Shown here piece after piece: positions 33,521 to 42,789 of a stretch of DNA of 64,000 bases (positions are counted from its first letter, which is position 1; each line of letters starts with the position of its first letter). The stretch lies in contig NZ_MZMU01000003.1 of assembly GCF_004123835.1 (NCBI RefSeq), positions 992,001 to 1,056,000 of the forward strand. Reading direction: 5' to 3'. Position numbers and translations under genes: made by a program. The notes beneath the pieces are model-generated. The model did not search any database, was not told the DNA's origin, and saw only the letters and a list, made by a program, of their open reading frames with translations. The stretch is from Rhizobium leguminosarum (GTDB taxonomy: Bacteria > Pseudomonadota > Alphaproteobacteria > Rhizobiales > Rhizobiaceae).

Positions 33521-33660
33521 GCATCGGCCCGAAAATCGGAATCGATTTTCGGAAGCACGATGCGTCGATTGAACTGTTACAGCGTCCTTTGCGCGTCTGA
33601 AAGACGCGCGGCGCTGTAATACATGTCATCCAAAAGTTGCAGCGGTTTGGGACGACGACA
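33521..33660. repeat. mosaic of three rhizobial hairpin repeats
   Basis: Hairpin A: CCGAAAATCG / CGATTTTCGG inside an outer GCATCG...CGATGC pair (33521-33563). Hairpin B: ACAGCG...TGCGCGTCT / AGACGCGCG...CGCTGT (33579-33618). Hairpin C: ATGTC-TCCAAA / TTTGGGA-GACAT around AGTTGCAGCGG (33622-33661). C is a diverged copy of the hairpins at 28992 and 54055. This composite fills the gap between two small minus-strand genes. Confidence 0.8.
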
Positions 33661-33680
33661 TCTGCCAGGCCATTTATGCT

Positions 33681-33863
33681 TCAGGCGCTGATGCGCCGGC
33701 CGGCCTTGTCCGCCTCTTTGCGATTGGCGCCGTGCTTCTCGATGATGTCCCTGGCATCCTCGTTGGAAATGCGATGTTTCTTGGCGAAGTAGATGACGTC
33801 GTAGGGCGCCTCAGTGACGGCCGCTTTGGCGGGCTGGATCTTTTTCGTTGTGTCATTGGTCAT
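33681..33863 (-). CDS. DUF3606 family small protein
   Basis: 60 residues. The C-terminal two-thirds, DVIYFAKKHRISNEDARDII then EKHGANRKEADKAG, is the DUF3606 signature. The N-terminus is lysine-rich and likely disordered. DUF3606 proteins are small, abundant in Rhizobiales and often stress-induced, but their job is unknown. A good AAGGAAAA site precedes the ATG. Confidence 0.8.
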   Translation of the reverse strand: MTNDTTKKIQPAKAAVTEAPYDVIYFAKKHRISNEDARDIIEKHGANRKEADKAGRRISA

Positions 33864-33983
33864 GATTTTTTCCTTCCATGGAAATGTTGCGCTGACGTGC
33901 CAACGCCATCGTCTCCGGATCCGAGGATCGGAGAACCGGCGCTCTCACGTCGGCATCAATCGAAGAATTGGCTTCGTGCCGTC

Positions 33984-34220
33984 TTATCGATGCGCTCGGG
34001 CCGTCATATGTTTTTCCCAGATCTGGGTCGCCTGCGCTGCCGTGCCGGTCTTGTGGAAGCGCAGCAGGTGCAGTCCTTCCGCCCGTCGTTTTTCGTTAAA
34101 GGCGCTGTTTTCGTAGTCGGTGCCTTCGACAATGCTCTCGCTTTGAAGAACGGCCTTCAATTCCTGCACGTAATGTCCGGTGATGTTGAAAAGGGCTTCA
34201 TTTCCAGGTGCGTCTGTCAT
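33984..34220 (-). CDS. small hypothetical protein
   Basis: 78 residues. Mostly helical, with charged segments (FNITGHYVQELKAVLQSESI and AFNEKRRAEGLHLLRFHK). The pattern of a short soluble helical bundle recurs among other genes of this cluster. No motif is recognised. It lies in a minus-strand array of similar small genes (33.1-36.3 kb). Confidence 0.6.
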   Translation of the reverse strand: MTDAPGNEALFNITGHYVQELKAVLQSESIVEGTDYENSAFNEKRRAEGLHLLRFHKTGTAAQATQIWEKHMTARAHR

Positions 34221-34433
34221 CGTTTTCCCTATGAGTGGTCGCGTGGCATTGAACGCGGTGCCGGTTCAGCTAGCCACGTTGGTAAGATGCATCAAGCAAT
34301 CCGCGCCCCTATGGGAAAGGCTGGTATCGGACAGCGTTTAGCTGGGGGTGTCTGTCTGGAGTTCCATATATCATGCAGCAGCGCCGCCTTGCGAATCAAG
34401 GATCAAGGCGCGGCCAGTCTGAACGCCCGCATG

Positions 34434-34889
34434 TTAAACCACTTGCCTTCCCGATACCATCTCAATCGAAATACCGAAGAATATGGAGGGGGCAGGGCTG
34501 TCTTCGCTTTCCGCGCTTAAGGCAAACGATCCCGGTTCCCACCAGAACGGTTGCTTCTGCAGGAGAGACCAGGCGTGGATGCGTTCGTCATGCCGGGCCG
34601 GCGTATCGGTCAGTTCATCATAGGTGCCCTGAACAAGCACGCTCTTCCACGTTCGGTTTTCGCCGAATTCTTCAACCTGAACACAGGCGGGTGAATGGGC
34701 CCGCAATAGATCAATCTTCAGGCCCGGCATGGAAAATATGAAAAGCCGATCTTTTTCATAGGCATACTGAATGGGAACTATATAGGGATATTTTTCGCCG
34801 AGGCATGCCAGATGGCCACGGGTGTGGCCTGCCAGAAAGGCGAGGCAATCTTGTTCACCCATTTCTCGCAGTTGCATCGCGTTATCCAA
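34434..34889 (-). CDS. pyridoxamine 5'-phosphate oxidase-like flavin-binding protein
   Basis: 151 residues. LAGHTRGHLACLGEKYPYIV then IQYAYEKDRLFIFSMPG and WKSVLVQGTYDEL give the split-barrel order of the PNPOx-like/FMN-binding family. Such small members bind FMN, F420-like cofactors or heme in redox roles. The substrate is unclear. The start could also be the Met at codon 5 (MQLREMGEQ). Confidence 0.82.
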   Translation of the reverse strand: MDNAMQLREMGEQDCLAFLAGHTRGHLACLGEKYPYIVPIQYAYEKDRLFIFSMPGLKIDLLRAHSPACVQVEEFGENRTWKSVLVQGTYDELTDTPARHDERIHAWSLLQKQPFWWEPGSFALSAESEDSPAPSIFFGISIEMVSGRQVV

Positions 34890-34959
34890 TTCCGTCAGCG
34901 TTCAGCCTTCGTTTGATCGGCAGCAAAGCGTCTTGACCGCCGCAACAGTCTTGCAGTGC

Positions 34960-35106
34960 CTACCAGAAGACATCGTTGAGAATGATATAGACGATGAAGG
35001 CCAGACAGATTGCTGGTGTCGATTTCACCAGGAAGTCGATATACCGAAACCTGCCGATATGCTGAGCGAGGCGTTTCCACGAATGGATGTTTACCGTGGA
35101 AGACAT
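34960..35106 (-). CDS. 48-residue single-pass membrane protein
   Basis: Start chosen at MSSTVNIHSWKRLAQHIGRF because AAAGGAGGG lies just upstream. A basic amphipathic N-terminus precedes one transmembrane helix (STPAICLAFIVYIILNDV). Too short for family assignment. It may be a regulatory membrane microprotein. Confidence 0.6.
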   Translation of the reverse strand: MSSTVNIHSWKRLAQHIGRFRYIDFLVKSTPAICLAFIVYIILNDVFW

Positions 35107-35177
35107 GATGCCCTCCTTTGGTTGGGGCCGGATAACTCTGATTATCCCGGGAAGCAGCGCCCGTTCACAAGCTGCCA

Positions 35178-35540
35178 CTACACCAAATATGGGCGCCAAA
35201 CATCTGCGCTACAAGGCGTGGCGGATTGCCGGTCCGGCAGAGAGATCCCGCTGTTGTGCACGATCGCAAAGGGCGGCGCGGAGGTGCCAGGATTGCTGGG
35301 CACGTCCACACAGGATTGCACTTCTACCTCAACCATTGCTTCGATCAGTTTCAGCCGATCGAGCTTCCGCCGTTGATCGTCGTAGAGCCTGCTGAGCAGC
35401 GCATAGGCCGATCCGGAGGGTCTGCCTTTGCGCAATAGTTTCCTGATCACCATTTCCTGATCGGCAACGCGATGCGCGGCCATCACGATATGGCGGCGTG
35501 CCAGCTTCAGGTCTTTCGGGCGATATCGCGTGCAAACCAT
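35178..35540 (-). CDS. hypothetical helical protein
   Basis: 120 residues from MVCTRYRPKDLKLARRHIVM, with GGAGGAG upstream; an earlier in-frame start at 35606 is less good. Basic helices (KLARRHIVMAAHRVADQEMV, LLSRLYDDQRRKLDRLKLIE) suggest nucleic-acid or coiled-coil interaction. No family is recognised. It precedes the 48-residue membrane protein gene by 71 bases and may share its transcript. Confidence 0.55.
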   Translation of the reverse strand: MVCTRYRPKDLKLARRHIVMAAHRVADQEMVIRKLLRKGRPSGSAYALLSRLYDDQRRKLDRLKLIEAMVEVEVQSCVDVPSNPGTSAPPFAIVHNSGISLPDRQSATPCSADVWRPYLV

Positions 35541-35610
35541 ATGCTTTGCTCCTCCGGCGGTGCGGGACGATGGCCATTTCAGCGCGCTGGCGCCATGCGC
35601 CTTCAAGCGA

Positions 35611-35874
35611 TCAGCGAAAATCTGCGGCCGTCAGCGTGAAGTTGTTTCCGCGTCGATGCTGATAGGCTCTCGATGCGGCCTCCTGAATGGAGGAACGCGC
35701 CGCATCGAAGGCATTGAGATAGGCGGCCTCGGAAGAGTTTTGGGTGATCGCGCTGCCGAGGGCTGCCTCTTCGACCAGAAACCTGACTTCGAACATGCCG
35801 TCATAGCCGGTGAAGCGGACACCTTTTCGCGCTTCGTCGAAGCTGCGGCTTCTATTGGGAAAAATAAGTGCCAT
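35611..35874 (-). CDS. DUF1488 family protein
   Basis: 87 residues from MALIFPNRSRSFDEARKGVR. The sequence ALIFPNRSRSF, VRFTGYDGMFEVRFLVEEAA and the helical C-terminus are the DUF1488 signature. The family is widespread in proteobacteria, with no known role. The frame continues upstream to 36000 without a start signal, so the family start was used. Confidence 0.85.
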   Translation of the reverse strand: MALIFPNRSRSFDEARKGVRFTGYDGMFEVRFLVEEAALGSAITQNSSEAAYLNAFDAARSSIQEAASRAYQHRRGNNFTLTAADFR

Positions 35875-36014
35875 TGCGGTTATCCTTGGAAGTGGGCTCG
35901 GCCGATCTGCGGAACTCGGGCACCGGTGATGATGATGGATGCACGAGGGAGCGAATAGCTTGACGCCGGATGTCCAGCGACCAGCCTGCCTGAATGTCAA
36001 AGCGTCGGCAGACT

Positions 36015-36314
36015 TTAGTGGATGGTCTGCACGATAACCCGGTTTTCAAGCAAGGCTTCCGATGTCTTGATCAAGCGCATCGTACCCGTGATAACCTCAT
36101 CGGAATAGAGCGAATCCGCACGGGATATTTCGTCCGTCATATCGCCGAGAAGTTTGTTGATCTCCAGCAGTGGCGGCACGAATTCCACCAATCCGGCGGC
36201 CGCCAGCCCGTGCGTCAGGCGTGCGATCGCCTCTCGCAGCTGATCGACCAGCGCACGCCTTTCCACCGGCAATGCCGACGGCTTTGTGAGGGTCGCTTCA
36301 TCGTTGAACTGCAT
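36015..36314 (-). CDS. hypothetical helical protein
   Basis: 99 residues, with GAGGAGG before the ATG. Predicted all-helical: VDQLREAIARLTHGLAAAGL, then LLEINKLLGDMTDEISRADS. It may form a small helical bundle. No motif is recognised. It is the first gene of the minus-strand group that ends at 33.1 kb. Confidence 0.6.
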   Translation of the reverse strand: MQFNDEATLTKPSALPVERRALVDQLREAIARLTHGLAAAGLVEFVPPLLEINKLLGDMTDEISRADSLYSDEVITGTMRLIKTSEALLENRVIVQTIH

Positions 36315-36505
36315 GATGCGTATCCTCCTCTCTCTAAAATGGGTTCCGCCCCGCCATTATCAATGGCGGCCGCCGAATGAGGTTGCGGTCAGGTGGCAAA
36401 GAGCGCAAGCTGAACTATCGGCGGGCACGATACGGGCACCGCTGCTTGGGGCGCGCCAGTAAACCCTAGCGCCAGTGAACCCTAGCCCCAACGAAGGAGG
36501 ACACT

Positions 36506-36910
36506 ATGTCTTCCACATCAGATCAGTTTTTCGATATCCACAATTTGAGAATGCTGGACCGTATTCTCCGAAAGGCCGGCTTTCGCGGCGGCGAAACCTA
36601 TGCGACCGATGACAGCGAGATCAGCGCCACAAGTTTCCTCATTCATTGTTTCCAGATGGGGATCGTCGACGAGGCCGCGTTGAAATCGGCTCTGAAAATG
36701 TATCTGGCGACACAGTTGAGTTCAGGCCCGCTTCCGCAGACATTGGAAGACGGCTCCTTTGCCAGATGGCAGGATGACGGCGGCGCCCCGGTGAAAGCCT
36801 ATCGGATCGCGCGGTATACGGCGTCTGGGCGTGCGGACGCATCGCTGCGGCCGCCGGCTTACCGCTTTCCCAAAACCAGGCTGCCCGAACGACTGTCCGA
36901 GATCCCGTGA
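36506..36910 (+). CDS. hypothetical protein
   Basis: 134 residues, AAGGAGGA before the ATG. The N-terminal 75 residues are helical (NLRMLDRILRKAGFRGGE, SFLIHCFQMGIVDEAALKSA). The rest is charged and likely disordered, ending in basic and prolyl residues. I do not recognise it. It points away from the minus-strand cluster, so the 36315-36505 gap holds promoters for both directions. Confidence 0.65.
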   Translation: MSSTSDQFFDIHNLRMLDRILRKAGFRGGETYATDDSEISATSFLIHCFQMGIVDEAALKSALKMYLATQLSSGPLPQTLEDGSFARWQDDGGAPVKAYRIARYTASGRADASLRPPAYRFPKTRLPERLSEIP

Positions 36911-36961
36911 ACGGGCCTGCTGCGACGTCGCCGGCAACTTCCGATCGATTGTCGCGATGAT

Positions 36962-37369
36962 ATGACGAACAAGGAAGAAGACATGTCCGGGATTGACGCC
37001 GATCAAAAGTACCGGCGCAGGAAACGCGAGAACATCGCCCCCGTGCGGAAAAGCGCGACGTCAAGCTCGACCGCCGACGATCTGATAACGCAGGCTCGTC
37101 AAGCTCGGTCACCATCGGCGGAGCAGGGGATCGATAGCGCTGATAAGCAAGCCGATGGTCTGGCGCGTCCACACAAAGGTCCGTTCGACAACGCGACGGC
37201 ATTCAGCGCTTCCACCTACGACCATGATCTTCCGACGCGGCAACAATTGGAGGCCGCGCAACGCAGCCAGTCCGACGCGATAAAGCGGCAAGAGGCAAAC
37301 CGCCAAAAGGGCAAATCCCGCATGCGCGCAAAGACAACCGCAAAGACAACCAAACTGAAATCTCCCTGA
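36962..37369 (+). CDS. hypothetical basic, disordered protein
   Basis: 135 residues; a Met at codon 8 (MSGIDADQKYRRRKRENIAP) is an alternative start. Very rich in Arg, Lys, Gln, Ser and Ala, with no hydrophobic core, so mostly disordered. The tail RMRAKTTAKTTKLKSP is histone H1-like. DNA or RNA binding is possible. It follows the previous gene by 51 bases and probably shares a transcript. Confidence 0.6.
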   Translation: MTNKEEDMSGIDADQKYRRRKRENIAPVRKSATSSSTADDLITQARQARSPSAEQGIDSADKQADGLARPHKGPFDNATAFSASTYDHDLPTRQQLEAAQRSQSDAIKRQEANRQKGKSRMRAKTTAKTTKLKSP

Positions 37370-37456
37370 GCAGGAATAGAGGAGCGGACGGCGCCCTATA
37401 GATTTCTTGCCGACTGAGCGGTGCTTGGCTCCAAGGCCTTCCGCTCAGGTCTGTCG

Positions 37457-37482
37457 AAAAGCCCGCCTCAGGCAGGCTTTTC
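37457..37482. terminator. bidirectional terminator at the degP end
   Basis: AAAAGCCCGCCT / AGGCAGGCTTTT forms a stem with A and T runs on the two sides, so it can end both the rightward small-gene transcript and the leftward degP transcript. It lies 28 bases from the degP stop. Confidence 0.75.
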
Positions 37483-37509
37483 CTGTTTGCGGCAAAGCTC
37501 GGGCGACCG

Positions 37510-39015
37510 TCACGCCGCCCCAAACGGCACGGCGACGAAAGTTTTGTTGCCGTCGCGTTCGACAAGCAGCAGCACCGACTTGCGGCCGGCCTTGCCGGCA
37601 TCGGCAATCGCGGTCTTGACGTCGCGGGCGTTATGAACAGGTCTGTCGTTCACCGAGACGATGACATCGCCGGACTGGATGCCGGCGGCAGCTGCCGATT
37701 TATCAGGGTTGACCTTGGCGACCACTGCGCCGCTGATCGAGCGCGGCAGGTTGAGCTGCTGGCGCACATCGGGCGTCAGATCCGCAAGGCCGATACCGAG
37801 GCTCGGCTGACCGCTGCTCTGGCCTTGGGCGTCGGGGCTTTCGGCCGCCGCCTGCTTCTGCCCTTCCTCATTGGTGCCGACCGTGACGTTGAGCTCGATC
37901 GTCTTGCCGTCGCGCCAGACGCTGAGCGCTTCCTTGGCGCCCGGCGCAAGATCGGCGACCAGGCGCGACAGGTCCTTCGGCGTTTTGACGCTCTCGCCGC
38001 CGACGGAGGTGACGATATCGCCGGGCTTCAGGCCGGCATGCGCTGCCGGCGTATCGGCGGTGACGGCGGCAACCAGCGCACCGCCGGTCTTATCAAGGCC
38101 GACGGCATCGGCGACATCCTTGGTGACCGGCTGGATCTGCACGCCGAGATAGCCGTGATCGATCGAGCCGTCCTTCTGCAGCTTGGCGACGATCGCCTTC
38201 GCCTCGTCGGAGGGAATGGCGAAACCGACGCCGACGCTGCCGCCATTCGGCGAATAGATGGCGGTGTTGATGCCGACGACATTGCCGCTGCGGTCGACCA
38301 GCGGGCCGCCAGAATTGCCATGGTTGATCGGCGCGTCGATCTGGATGAAATCGTCATAGGGCCCGCTGTGCAGGTCGCGGCCGCGCGCCGAGACGATGCC
38401 TGATGTCACCGTGGTGCCGATGCCGAAGGGGTTGCCGATCGCCAGAATCTGGTCGCCGAGTTTCAGCCTGTCGGAATCGCCCCAGGCAATGGTTTGCAGT
38501 GGCTTCGGCGCCTGGATTTTCAAGACGGCGACATCGGATTTCGGATCGGTGCCGATCAGCTTGGCCGGCAGTTCCGTGCCATCATCCAGCGTCACCTTGA
38601 TGTCGACGGCATTGTCGACGACATGGTTGTTGGTGACGATCACCCCGTCGGGGCTGATGATGAAGCCGGAGCCGAGCGCCATTGCCTGCTGCGAAGGCCG
38701 GTTTTTCGGTGCCTGACGCGGCAGCGGGATACCCTGATCTTCGAAGAACTGGCGGAACTGCTCGTCCATCGGCGACTCCTGCTCTCCGGCGCTGACATCG
38801 GTCGCCTTCATTGTCGTGGTGATGGTGACGACGGCAGGCTTGTCGGCATCGACGATGGACGCGAAGGAGCCGCTGGGGGCGAGAACGCTGCCGGTATCCG
38901 ACGGCGCGGCAACGGCATTGGAGGCGTTGATTGCGAAGGGCAGGCAGGCTGCGCCCGCGATGATGGCGGCCCCGACAAGGGCTGCAGTGCGATGGTTGCG
39001 GAGGATGTGTGGCAT
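37510..39015 (-). CDS. degP: DegP/HtrA-type periplasmic serine protease
   Basis: 501 residues from MPHILRNHRTAALVGAAIIA, a signal peptide. The frame extends to 39201, but that part has no signal-peptide-like start. The trypsin-like triad is His in IVTNNHVVDN, Asp in the PKSDVAVLKI segment and Ser in HGNSGGPLVD. Two PDZ domains follow (about 280-370 and 400-490, each with a GLKPGD or GIQSGD motif). It degrades or refolds damaged envelope proteins. The symbol is used in the sense of a Do-family member. Confidence 0.93.
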   Translation of the reverse strand: MPHILRNHRTAALVGAAIIAGAACLPFAINASNAVAAPSDTGSVLAPSGSFASIVDADKPAVVTITTTMKATDVSAGEQESPMDEQFRQFFEDQGIPLPRQAPKNRPSQQAMALGSGFIISPDGVIVTNNHVVDNAVDIKVTLDDGTELPAKLIGTDPKSDVAVLKIQAPKPLQTIAWGDSDRLKLGDQILAIGNPFGIGTTVTSGIVSARGRDLHSGPYDDFIQIDAPINHGNSGGPLVDRSGNVVGINTAIYSPNGGSVGVGFAIPSDEAKAIVAKLQKDGSIDHGYLGVQIQPVTKDVADAVGLDKTGGALVAAVTADTPAAHAGLKPGDIVTSVGGESVKTPKDLSRLVADLAPGAKEALSVWRDGKTIELNVTVGTNEEGQKQAAAESPDAQGQSSGQPSLGIGLADLTPDVRQQLNLPRSISGAVVAKVNPDKSAAAAGIQSGDVIVSVNDRPVHNARDVKTAIADAGKAGRKSVLLLVERDGNKTFVAVPFGAA

Positions 39016-39201
39016 GGTGGTGGTCCCTTGGGTGATGATCCCTTGCGAGAGCGTTGGCTTGGATGGCGTCGTGGTTCCATGTCCTGGGACCTGGCGTCGG
39101 ATGGCGTTTGGCGCCAATTCCTCTGGGGAATGCGCAGTCGTCGAGGGGCGGCGACCGGGGAAGAGAAGAATTGGCGCTCGGGATTCATATGATCCCACCA
39201 A

Positions 39202-39565
39202 GCGGATTTACAAATTAAAGTTTGATCATGTTTATATTGCCGATCTGTAAGATATGACTGGAGTTTAATCTTCGCTCCCCCAGCGTTTGAGCTTCTCAAA
39301 AAATCCGGCCCGATTTTGCCGCGCTCGTGTCCTCCGCGATGTTTTCATTCGAAAATAAGTGGACTTATTCCCGGAGGCGGTGATCCGTTCGCCGCATGCC
39401 TCCGTAATTCGCCGACAGACGAACTTGTTGCTCTTTCTGGAAGTTATATTCCGGGATCCTGTTGCGAATATAAAATGTTAGTAGACTCTAAATTATTTCT
39501 TCTTCAGAAAGTAAAGGCCGCGATTCGAGGGCAAACGAGTCTCGCGGGCTAGATATAACGGGGCG
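39202..39565. other. AT-rich intergenic region between degP and a LacI-type gene
   Basis: 364 bases with no supported gene. It is markedly AT-rich at 39203-39270 and 39440-39500 and must hold the divergent promoters of degP and the regulator. No clear palindromic operator of LacI type was picked out by eye. Confidence 0.5.
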
Positions 39566-40603
39566 GTGGGGACGGCAGTGGAGCGGGGGCGGAAGGGCAG
39601 GCGCGGCGCGCATGTGAAGTTGAGCGATGTGGCGAAGAAGGTGGGGGTCAGCCCCATCACCATTTCGCGCGCGCTTCGCAATCCTGAAATCGTCTCGGAG
39701 GATCTGCGCCAGACCATCCTGCGCACGGTAGACGAGATGGGGTACACCCCTAATCTTGCCGCCCGGGCGCTGGCCGGCCGCCATAACGGCATCATCGGCG
39801 TCATCACGCCCGCTTTGCACCATCACGGCTTCGCCGGCCTGATGATCGGCATCGAGGATTGCTTGCGCGCCACCGAATTCCGCGTGCAATATTCCAATAC
39901 GCTCCACCATGCCGACGGCGAGGCCGGCGAGCTCAAATCCGTGCTGACGCAGAAGCCGGCCGGCGTCATCATCGCCGGCGCCGAATCCTATCGTGATCTT
40001 CTGCCGCTGATCGAGAATGCCACCTGTCCGATCGCCCATATCACCGATCTCAGCCAGGAGCCGGCAACGCTGGTCGTCGGCCTCGATCATCATGCGGCAG
40101 GCGCCGAACCCACCCGCTTCCTGCTGTCGAGGGGTTATGAGAGGATCGGCTTCATCGGCCGCGGCACGGATATTCGCTCGCGTCGCCGGAAGGAAGGCTA
40201 TGAGGCCGCGCTGCGGGAAGCGGGCCGTTTCGATCCCGATCTCGCCATTGGCGGAGATGAAGGAAGCAGCACCGGCCTCGGCAGGGAATTGTTTGCCCGC
40301 CTGTTGCAGCGCGTGCCGGATATTGATGCCGTCTTTGCCCAAAGCGACGATCTGGCGCTCGGCGTGCTCATCGAATGCGCCGTGCGCGGCATCCGCGTGC
40401 CGGAGGATGTCGGCATCTGCGGCTTCAACGATCTGGAATTTTCGGCCTTCACCCAGCCGACGCTGACGACGGTGCAGATTGCACGCTACGATATCGGCTA
40501 CCGCGTCGCCGACATGCTGCTGCGCGCCATCCGCGACGAGCCGCCCGGCGAAGACAAGGTCGATTGCGGCTTCTCCATCATCCCACGCGGCTCGACGCGG
40601 TAA
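39566..40603 (+). CDS. LacI-family transcriptional regulator (GntR/gluconate-type)
   Basis: 345 residues from GTG; a second GTG five codons on is possible. The helix-turn-helix KLSDVAKKVGVSPITISRAL then RNPEIVSEDLR is the LacI-family DNA-binding unit and resembles the gluconate repressor branch. The hinge helix NLAARALAG and the periplasmic-binding-like core (IIGVITPALHHHGF, IGFIGRGTD, ICGFNDLEF) follow. A sugar acid effector is likely. No sugar gene is adjacent, so its target is elsewhere. Confidence 0.9.
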   Translation: MGTAVERGRKGRRGAHVKLSDVAKKVGVSPITISRALRNPEIVSEDLRQTILRTVDEMGYTPNLAARALAGRHNGIIGVITPALHHHGFAGLMIGIEDCLRATEFRVQYSNTLHHADGEAGELKSVLTQKPAGVIIAGAESYRDLLPLIENATCPIAHITDLSQEPATLVVGLDHHAAGAEPTRFLLSRGYERIGFIGRGTDIRSRRRKEGYEAALREAGRFDPDLAIGGDEGSSTGLGRELFARLLQRVPDIDAVFAQSDDLALGVLIECAVRGIRVPEDVGICGFNDLEFSAFTQPTLTTVQIARYDIGYRVADMLLRAIRDEPPGEDKVDCGFSIIPRGSTR

Positions 40604-40695
40604 TCCGAGACGATATGCCGAATGAAATCTCACTGAACTAGGCGCAGTCCAGATTATTCCTTATATTGGTTGAATGACGAGCGCTGTGCTGAAAA

Positions 40696-41616
40696 ATGGA
40701 TAACGCCGGACTGTCTCTCGATAGAATGCGCACCTTTGTTCGCGTCGCCGAACGCGGCAACCTGTCGATGGTCGCAAGAGAGCTGGGTGTCGGTCAATCC
40801 ACCGTAACGCGGCACCTCAATGAGCTTGAAGAGGCTGTCGGCGTACCGCTTCTCAGCCGAACCACGCGTCGCGTGACCCTGACCGACGAAGGGAGCCGCT
40901 ATTATACGAACTGCCTGCAGATATTGCGCCTGGTCGAACAGGCTGCCGAAGAAGCGAGAGATGCCCGTCAGGCCCCCGCTGGGGCTGTTCGGCTTTCCTG
41001 TACGGCAGCGCTCGGCGTGATGCACATCACGCGCCTCATCTTCGACTTTCAGGATAAGCATCCGGACATCCGGGTCGACCTCAACCTGACGGACGAGCGT
41101 ATCGACTTGGTTCGCGAAGGCGTCGACGTGGCACTGCGTCTTGGGCCTCTCGCCGACAGCGCGATGAAACTCCATGCGCTCGGAGAAAGCCATCGGCTGC
41201 TGGTGGGCGCCCCGGCCTATTTGTCCGCCCACGGACGGCCGGAGCGCCCAGCCGATCTGTCACGCTACGAAGCCGTCGTGATGTCCAATGTGGCCGGCAG
41301 CGACCAACTCGTTCTTTCCTCTCCCGATGGCGCAAGCCTGATGATCCCCGTCACTGGCAAGTTGCGCGTCGACCACGGGCTCGCAGCGCGCGAAGCCTTT
41401 GCCGCCGGACGCGGCATTGGTCCCGCACACCTCTGGTTGGTTCACGATCTTCTGGATGACGGCCGGCTCGAGGTCGTGCTTGGCGACTATCGTCCGTTAC
41501 CGGTTCCGGTGAGCTTGCTAATCGTTCCAGAGCGTGCAGCCATTGCCCGCGTTCGGCTTCTCGTCGACTTTCTTGTCGCCGAGGTTTCCAAATTGCCGGG
41601 AATCCGGTCGTCATGA
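40696..41616 (+). CDS. LysR-family transcriptional regulator
   Basis: 306 residues. N-terminal winged helix-turn-helix: RMRTFVRVAERGNLSMVARE then LGVGQSTVTRHLNELEEAVG and PLLSRTTRRVTLTDEG. The effector domain has the usual GAVRLSCTAALGVM start and the VDVALRLGPLADS segment. The target may be the convergent NmrA-type gene. Such pairs are often divergent, so that is uncertain. Confidence 0.92.
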   Translation: MDNAGLSLDRMRTFVRVAERGNLSMVARELGVGQSTVTRHLNELEEAVGVPLLSRTTRRVTLTDEGSRYYTNCLQILRLVEQAAEEARDARQAPAGAVRLSCTAALGVMHITRLIFDFQDKHPDIRVDLNLTDERIDLVREGVDVALRLGPLADSAMKLHALGESHRLLVGAPAYLSAHGRPERPADLSRYEAVVMSNVAGSDQLVLSSPDGASLMIPVTGKLRVDHGLAAREAFAAGRGIGPAHLWLVHDLLDDGRLEVVLGDYRPLPVPVSLLIVPERAAIARVRLLVDFLVAEVSKLPGIRSS

Positions 41617-41617
41617 T

Positions 41618-42571
41618 TTAGAGTCCAAAGGACAGCTTATCGCCACGCCAGCCCGTCTTCCGTAGATACTGCTCCCAGTTGAGCGTGTCGGGGTTCAGAC
41701 GACGGCTCCATTCGAGGTCGTGCTCCTTGCCGAAATAGCCATATTCGACAGCATATTCGACCATCCCCAGAAGCTCTCGAACGAGAAGTTCGTTGGCGGC
41801 AAATTCTGGAAAATAGTGCAGCAGGCCATCCCGGGTGAAAGCGTTTCGATACGAGGCCTTGCGCCCGGTCACGCGCTGGAAGGTTTCGATCATCTCGCGC
41901 GGAGAAATGATGTCGCCAAGGATCGGTAGCGTTTTCCCGTTATAACGCTCGGGGTTTGAGAAAATTTCGAGGACCACCGGCCCGGTCGCCGTCAGCGGAT
42001 CGACAAAAGGCGCTCGGAAATCTTCAGGAAGATAAACCGGCAGGAGAAGCGTATCGCCCTCCATGCGCGGCACATAATATTCGAGAAGATTCGTGTAGAA
42101 GAATGCCAGCATGACGAAGGAATGCGAGATCGGCAGGCTGCGAATATAGTCTGCAACGCGGGCTTTGTCGGTAAAATGCGGCGCATATTTCGTGCCCCTG
42201 GTGATCTCGCCGACATTCTCAAGCGTGCTGAAAACAATATGCCCGACGCCGGCCTCAACGGCGGCATCCGCCAGTTGTCGGCCGAGGGGAGCCTCGATTG
42301 TCTCTGGCGGGGCGATCGGCGGCGTCATCAGAAATGCGCCATCGGCGCCCTTGAATGCAGCAACGAGGTCTTTCTGAAGGCCAAGTTCGAGAGGAACGGT
42401 TACGATTTCAGCGCCGCGTTTCTCCAGACCTAAAGCTTCAGGTGAATCCTTTTTCCGGGTTAAAGCACGCACCCGGAAACGTTGGCTCTGAAGGAGTGCC
42501 GCGGCGACGCTGCGCCCCTGTTTGCTCGTTGCACCGGCAATCGCGATAAGTGGCTTTTCATGTGCAGACAT
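41618..42571 (-). CDS. NmrA-family NAD(P)-binding protein
   Basis: 317 residues. The Rossmann fold starts ALIAIAGATSKQGRSVA-like (PLIAIAGATSKQGRSVAAAL), with a GATxxQG nucleotide-binding loop typical of NmrA/HSCARG-type redox sensors and atypical short-chain reductases. FLMTPPIAPPETIEAPLGR, then VGHIVFSTLENVGEITRG, agree. No catalytic Tyr-x-x-x-Lys is clear, so a sensor or isoflavone reductase-like role is possible. The stop abuts the LysR gene stop. Confidence 0.88.
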   Translation of the reverse strand: MSAHEKPLIAIAGATSKQGRSVAAALLQSQRFRVRALTRKKDSPEALGLEKRGAEIVTVPLELGLQKDLVAAFKGADGAFLMTPPIAPPETIEAPLGRQLADAAVEAGVGHIVFSTLENVGEITRGTKYAPHFTDKARVADYIRSLPISHSFVMLAFFYTNLLEYYVPRMEGDTLLLPVYLPEDFRAPFVDPLTATGPVVLEIFSNPERYNGKTLPILGDIISPREMIETFQRVTGRKASYRNAFTRDGLLHYFPEFAANELLVRELLGMVEYAVEYGYFGKEHDLEWSRRLNPDTLNWEQYLRKTGWRGDKLSFGL

Positions 42572-42789
42572 AGAGCTTTACCTTCCCTGTCATTGGCGCC
42601 AAGTGAATGGCGGCACCCTATCTCAACAAGGGTCTATGGCTGTAGATAGCTGAAATACATAACATAATGCCGTTTTATGGATAAATGGCGGCCAAGCGCG
42701 GATACAAATCGGTTCGCCATCCCGGATCAGACGAAACCCGCGGCGGGATGACCGGAAGCGCCAAAAGCCATCCGCGACTGCGCAAGTGT

